Origin: Perilla frutescens
Taxonomy: Eukaryota > Streptophyta > Magnoliopsida > Lamiales > Lamiaceae
Length of the DNA: 64,000 nt
Assembly: GCA_026008535.1 (NCBI GenBank)
Contig: BRKX01000011.1
Coordinates: forward strand, 43,508,183-43,572,182
Direction: 5' to 3'
Below the pieces are notes generated by a model, which made no database searches, was not told the DNA's origin, and was given only the letters and a program-made list of their open reading frames with translations. Shown here in pieces: positions 59,966 to 64,000 of the stretch; position 1 is the first letter of the stretch; each line of letters opens with the position of its first letter. The translations under genes and the position numbers were made by a program.

Positions 59966-60460
59966 TCAATCCTCGAAACCAGTTTTCTGCCAAATCGCAT
60001 TTCTCACTCTGCTGAGATCTCTCCCCTTTAGAGTCCTTCCGATCCCTTCGTGCACGGAGAAGGAGGCGATCCTAGTCCTCGCCATTTGGCGCGCCAAAAA
60101 CTCGTGCGGCGGAATCCGATCACCGCTCTCCTCACCGTCGTCGTTGTCGTAATCGTCGTCGCTGTCTCTCCGGCGATTCTCCCTGTACTCGTCCTTCAGT
60201 ATCTTGGACCAGTCAGGAACGTTCACCGGCAGCGACGAAGGACCGCCGACTCGCCCGTTCCCCGCAGCCGTCGCAGCGGAGGATGATTTCCGCGACAGCC
60301 TCGAACTCGTCTTGCGAATCTCCGGCGACTGCGACCGGGCAGCCGCGTTCCAGACGTCGGACTCGTCGAGCTCGAAGATCATTGAATCGTTAGTGAGTGA
60401 CTGATCGTTAGGGAGGAATCTGCAGTTTGCTCTGGTGCAGTAGCTTTTGGAAGTAGCCAT
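59966..60460 (-). CDS. S40: S40-type senescence regulator (DUF584), 164 aa
   Basis: A single-exon gene from ATG 60460 to TGA 59966-59968. The protein starts MATSKSYCTRANCRFLPNDQ, has a Ser/Ala-rich middle, then the family's conserved C-terminal half: DWSKILKDEYRE (83-94), an Asp-rich stretch (98-113), RIPPHEFLARQ (115-125) and SVHEGIGRTLKGRDLSRVR (135-153). The family's described members (Arabidopsis AtS40-3, barley HvS40) are small nuclear proteins induced during leaf senescence and stress. The biochemical role is not known. An in-frame ATG 132 bp upstream would add 44 residues, but family members begin at the MATSKSY-type start, so I chose 60460. No lesions were seen. Confidence 0.88.
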   Translation of the reverse strand: MATSKSYCTRANCRFLPNDQSLTNDSMIFELDESDVWNAAARSQSPEIRKTSSRLSRKSSSAATAAGNGRVGGPSSLPVNVPDWSKILKDEYRENRRRDSDDDYDNDDGEESGDRIPPHEFLARQMARTRIASFSVHEGIGRTLKGRDLSRVRNAIWQKTGFED

Positions 60461-60623
60461 ATAATTACTCGGAACAAAATCTGATTTAGCAATTCTCCTT
60501 TTTTCTGTGAAATTGTTTGGGCTGACTATTTCCTCTTTATAAGCGTGTGGTTGTTGAACTGTGGGATGATGAGAGAGAATTTGTTCTGCCAATTTTGATA
60601 GTTAAAAATGGAGGTTTTGATCT

Positions 60624-60637
60624 GCTTTTATAAAGGG
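60624..60637 (-). promoter_or_regulatory. Likely TATA box of the S40 gene
   Basis: The minus strand reads CCCTTTATAAAAGC, about 165 bp before the start codon, leaving a leader of roughly 130 bp. Confidence 0.6.
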
Positions 60638-60910
60638 TTGGAACGGATAAGGTTCCCCAATTCTCTCTCACACACACAGAGTAATCTGCAATCAGCTTTC
60701 TTCTATATTTCTGTCTTATTAATTTCTTCGCAGTTGCAGAGTGAATGTTAAATACTAATTTGCCCCTCGCCACGTCGCTCTTGCATTTTATCCAGGCCAG
60801 GGTGGATTAACTGATTAATCGTGAAGTAACTTTTTGCAAATTACTAAAACAGAAATTCTAAGCATAGGCCCTTTTACTTTATATACCCTTCATTATTATT
60901 TTACAAAGGT
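60638..60910. other. Upstream region of the S40 gene
   Basis: CACACACACAG (60670-60680) and CCACGTCG (60770-60777, containing an ACGT core) lie upstream of the TATA box. No gene is present. Confidence 0.4.
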
Positions 60911-61133
60911 AATATATAAAACTAGTCATTTGAACTTTTAAAAGATTTATTTTATCCATTAACTTTTAATTATATTTATTTTAGTCAGAATGATAATTTT
61001 GTCCCTGCGTGTTGCGCGCATTGCTAGCGCGCAGAAGAGCATTTTCATCCAAAGTGGCTAAAATAAATATGTTTTAAAATTAGTGACTAAAATAAATCTT
61101 TTTAAAGTTCAAGTGGCTAAAATAGTTCTTACC
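60911..61133. mobile_element. Foldback MITE-like inverted repeat
   Basis: The arms 60911-61005 and 61040-61133 are inverted copies. Left AGTCATTTGAACTTTTAAAA pairs with right TTTTTAAAGTTCAAGTGGCT, and left ATATTTATTTTAGTCA pairs with right GTGGCTAAAATAAATAT. The centre is GC-rich, GCGCGCATTGCTAGCGCGC (itself near-palindromic). Confidence 0.75.
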
Positions 61134-61203
61134 TCTTTTATAAAATATAAATCTAAAATAATACTTTTTTCACCAACACTCGTTAATAAATATCGTACTA
61201 AGT

Positions 61204-61345
61204 CTCAGTGGGGGATAATCTAATGGTGCAGTGAGGTTGTTTATAGATCAAAGATCACGAATTTAAATCTCCTCAATATCACTTATCAGATCTGTGAATT
61301 AAAAAAAATCATACTAAAAAAAAGTATTATGTAATTTAATTTATT
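61204..61345 (+). mobile_element. tRNA-derived SINE copy, plus orientation
   Basis: GGATAATCTAATGGTGCAGT (A-box region, from 61212) and AGATCACGAATTTAAATCTC (B-box region, from 61252) match the 22000-22097 copy in order and spacing. CCTCAATATCAC and a T/A-rich tail follow. Confidence 0.6.
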
Positions 61346-61424
61346 TAGGGAACTAATAATATATATATATTTTACACGAAGAAGGAAGAGCGGTGCTTAT
61401 AAATTCGAAATATTTCTTGAATAA

Positions 61425-61540
61425 ATTAAATTACATAACACTTTTTTTTAGTATGACATTTTATTTTTTTAACTCACACATCTGTTCTGTGATATCAAGT
61501 AGTTTTAAACAGATTTGGGATGGAGATGGGTTTAGGCCAT
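61425..61540 (-). mobile_element. SINE copy, inverted next to the previous one
   Basis: On the minus strand CCCATCTCCATCCCAAATCT leads to TACTTGATATCACAGAACAG and ATGTGTGAGTTAAAAAAATA. Its tail CATACTAAAAAAAAGTGTTA pairs with the plus copy, so the two SINEs form a large inverted repeat (about 61256-61513) in tail-to-tail arrangement. Confidence 0.55.
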
Positions 61541-62150
61541 TTCCATCAGTCTACCCTATAATACAACATTATTATCAATAAAATATAGTAGATTTTTTAT
61601 TCAATCTCCAACAATCTACCCTATAATTCTACACAAATGAGAATATTTCATAATATTCCCATTATATATAATTATTATTTTATAATTGCTAACATATAAT
61701 ATTATTTGTAATTTCATTTGATGAATGTCTATAATTAAATTCAATATTTCAAAATAATTATTAAAATAATTTTGTAGGAACAAATATATTTGAATTAATA
61801 TAAAATAAAATATGATTCATTAAAATATTACAAAACAAACATAAAGTTACATAATACTATATTCTAATTCTCTGAATTAGAATATTCATCCCATAAATTA
61901 TCAATTATTGTATTTCGAAGTGAAAATGTGCTTCTACATATTGGATTTTTATGTTTTCGTTTCATGTACTTTCTCTATTTTAGTATTTGATGTAGTTAAT
62001 TGTTGGTGTATTTTTATTTATTTTAATATTTTTATGTAATTTTATTGTTGGTGTAATTTTATCTATTTTATTATTTTTATGTTGTTTTTAATATATGTAT
62101 AATGGTGTAGGGTGTGTTGTGGTGGGATATAATTTCCCATAAAAAGGCTT
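61535..62150 (-). mobile_element. Possible PIF/Harbinger-derived remnant
   Basis: The left edge CATCAGTCTACCCTATAATA and the reverse complement of the right edge (CACACCCTACACCATTATAC) resemble the termini of common dicot PIF/Harbinger-type MITEs. Inside, a minus-strand frame (61965-61864) reads MKRKHKNPICRSTFSLRN then TIIDNLWDEYSNSEN and a stop, similar in pattern to the C-terminus of plant PIF-like nucleases (..LR.DL..HLW). A TATTTTTATGT(A)ATTTTATTGTTGGTGTAA-like unit repeats at about 62000-62070. This is weak evidence. Confidence 0.35.
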
Positions 62151-64000
62151 GGGTGTGGATAAACGTGGATATCTCATATTTTTGTCAATATAAAAGAGTA
62201 AGGTACAATTTATGAGAATGAGTACATACTGCATTTTTCATTAAAAAAAAGTTGTAAAATTATTTATATTAATAGTGACTAGTATTTTCGGCGTGATGCA
62301 CGAATGTGAGATATATATAATTTTATTTGTTATAATTAATAATTATGAAAAAAAATAAGAAAATTATCATAACAAAACAAAATTAATTTACTACTATTAT
62401 GAATTATATAATTTTTTACATGTATTATTAATGGTCATTGAGATTAAGCCAAATAAAAAAAAAGATAAAAGTGATCATTTAAACTTAATTTTGAAATTCA
62501 AATTAGGCTCCTATGAATAAAATGCATGAATTGCTATGTTATACAATATTATTTTTTGTTTCTAAAGTACACATCATGTGAAGTTTTTACTAAAAATTAA
62601 TTCATATTTAATAATAAAATATTTCTTAGTAGATTGACATTACTAATAAAAAAATCTGCTTTTAAAATTAGAAAGGTTTTTTAATGGAAAATTTATTTTT
62701 AAGAATAGTTTTGTTATTAAATAAATAAAGATATTGTGCATAAAATTGAAGAGTGGATACGACTTAGTAATGTTTAGTTAAAACTGAGCTTGAAGTCGAG
62801 TTCAATTAGGTGAATTCAATGTTAATCGAGTTCGAGACAAGTATGTATATTTGATGTTTAATCGTGTATGGATATTCCTAAATATTGGCCAATGGGCGAA
62901 GCGAATACTCGACCCATTACCATTTTTTTTATTATATTTTTTAAAGGATGTCATTTTATAATGTATGTTAATATTGGAATTAAAACACAAAAATGGTGAT
63001 GACAACTAGCCTTCATACGTATCTACCGATTATGAAAATATGATAAAATATGAATACACGTACTCATTTTATACCTGGTTATAAATATAATTCAATTACT
63101 TGAGCTCATTGAATAGTGATACTGACATATTACGTTAATTTAGAAAAATTATACCCCACCAACACACACACACACATCCTACACCCATCACACAAATATG
63201 AACTTTTTTTTATAAATAATGGGGCCACTAATTTTTTTTTAATATTTGTGTATCAATGTGATAAAATTTATGCGTTAATTTAAATTATCCATACGGCATA
63301 TCAATTAGCTGGAAATACTTATTCAATTGATACCCCTGAATTAAAAACATTTGATAAAAATGAGTTTATCGACATAATGGAGCGTAGAGAGAAGAGTAGA
63401 AGATTGTGGAGTATACTTAAGTCGACCCTATTTCATAACTATAAAAATGAGTCAAGTGTGACACCAAAACGACTGGAATTGTATGAAAAAAGTAGTAGGC
63501 ATCCATCGTACAAAAAGCTCATGATCGTACAATTATTTATATTTTCTCTATTGGGCAAAGTGGATTGATAATGTCTCATCTCATGTAATTTCGTGGCCTA
63601 GCAAGTTATTGAAAGAATTCATTTAGTATATGTACTTACATTTTTCACCAAACAAAAATATTAAACCTTTGTGATAATTAAATAATAAAATATAATAAAT
63701 ATCAGGTACATGGAATCAATCAACACATAAATTCATTAAAATATTTAAAAATCAATAATAAATAAGTTCACACTTTCACGGTTTCTATTCTTCATCTTCT
63801 CTCTCTCTCTCTCGCGTAAAATTACCAATTGAATCATTGTAAATTCAAACGGTTCAATATATCTTTCGAAAATACATGCCATGAGTTATCAAGTTTTTCT
63901 CTGTTTGGCAAACATCAATTTTAAGCTTAAAAAGTAGAAAACAATTAATATATCAAAATACGAAAACTCACCTATATGTCAAAGTTTAAATCACCAAGGC
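62151..64000. other. AT-rich intergenic stretch to the window end
   Basis: There are (CA)n at about 63160-63175 and (CT)n at about 63799-63813. A frame at 63377-63568 (MERREKSRRLWSILK..) resembles no family and is probably chance. No terminal repeats were seen. Confidence 0.45.

Noticed and set aside
1..64000. CRISPR arrays, rRNA or canonical tRNA genes, bacterial operons
   Set aside because: None fits. Repeats here are plant-type minisatellites and mobile elements, and the only tRNA-like promoters are in degenerate SINEs.

Overview
This window looks like AT-rich nuclear DNA of a eudicot plant. The genes have introns with GT..AG borders, plant TATA boxes and plant-specific protein families. 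Much of the rest is decayed transposable elements. There are no rRNA or canonical tRNA genes, CRISPR arrays or bacterial-style operons. I cannot name the species from the sequence alone.

Three cellular genes look intact, all on the minus strand. (1) 39903-42400: a three-exon double-stranded-RNA-binding protein of the DRB2/3/5 type, 295 aa. (2) 46165-52026: MON1/SAND, fourteen exons, 640 aa, the Rab7-GEF subunit of vacuolar and endosomal trafficking. I rebuilt every exon border from splice sites and reading phase. (3) 59966-60460: an intronless S40-type senescence regulator, 164 aa.

The left 39 kb is mostly mobile DNA. It holds: a hAT transposase remnant (140-381); a short-motif array (1900-2630); a minus-strand copia-type solo LTR (2778-3936); a Stowaway-like MITE (5691-6159); a Sirevirus-like Ty1/copia element (8195-17649) with broken gag and pol, an extra ORF after pol and a truncated 5' LTR; a second MITE (20296-20461); a tRNA-derived SINE (about 22000-22097); a Mutator-like element with ~97-bp terminal inverted repeats, a spliced transposase fragment and a subterminal tandem array (about 22741-25553); a complete but dead Ty3/gypsy element with CTAAC target duplications (25961-31603); a 1.06-kb non-autonomous MULE with near-perfect 9-bp target duplications (31880-32943); a four-exon FAR1/MULE transposase-type pseudogene with three lesions (35321-37843), bordered by AAGTATCA-rich tandem repeats; and the 3' end of another LTR element (38158 to about 39440).

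The right side is the three genes plus intergenic DNA. The intergenic part has another probable LTR (52853-53716), a ~1.3-kb repeat carrying five copies of the palindrome GCACGGNCCGTGC (54883-56209), more SINE copies (about 54585, 57665 and 61204-61540), a foldback MITE (60911-61133) and a possible PIF/Harbinger remnant (61535-62150).

The points I would look at first are the palindrome cluster, the linkage of two FAR1-type transposases with different short-motif arrays, complementary GA and CU tracts flanking exon 1 of the dsRNA-binding-protein gene, and the gypsy pol frame that runs into its own LTR.
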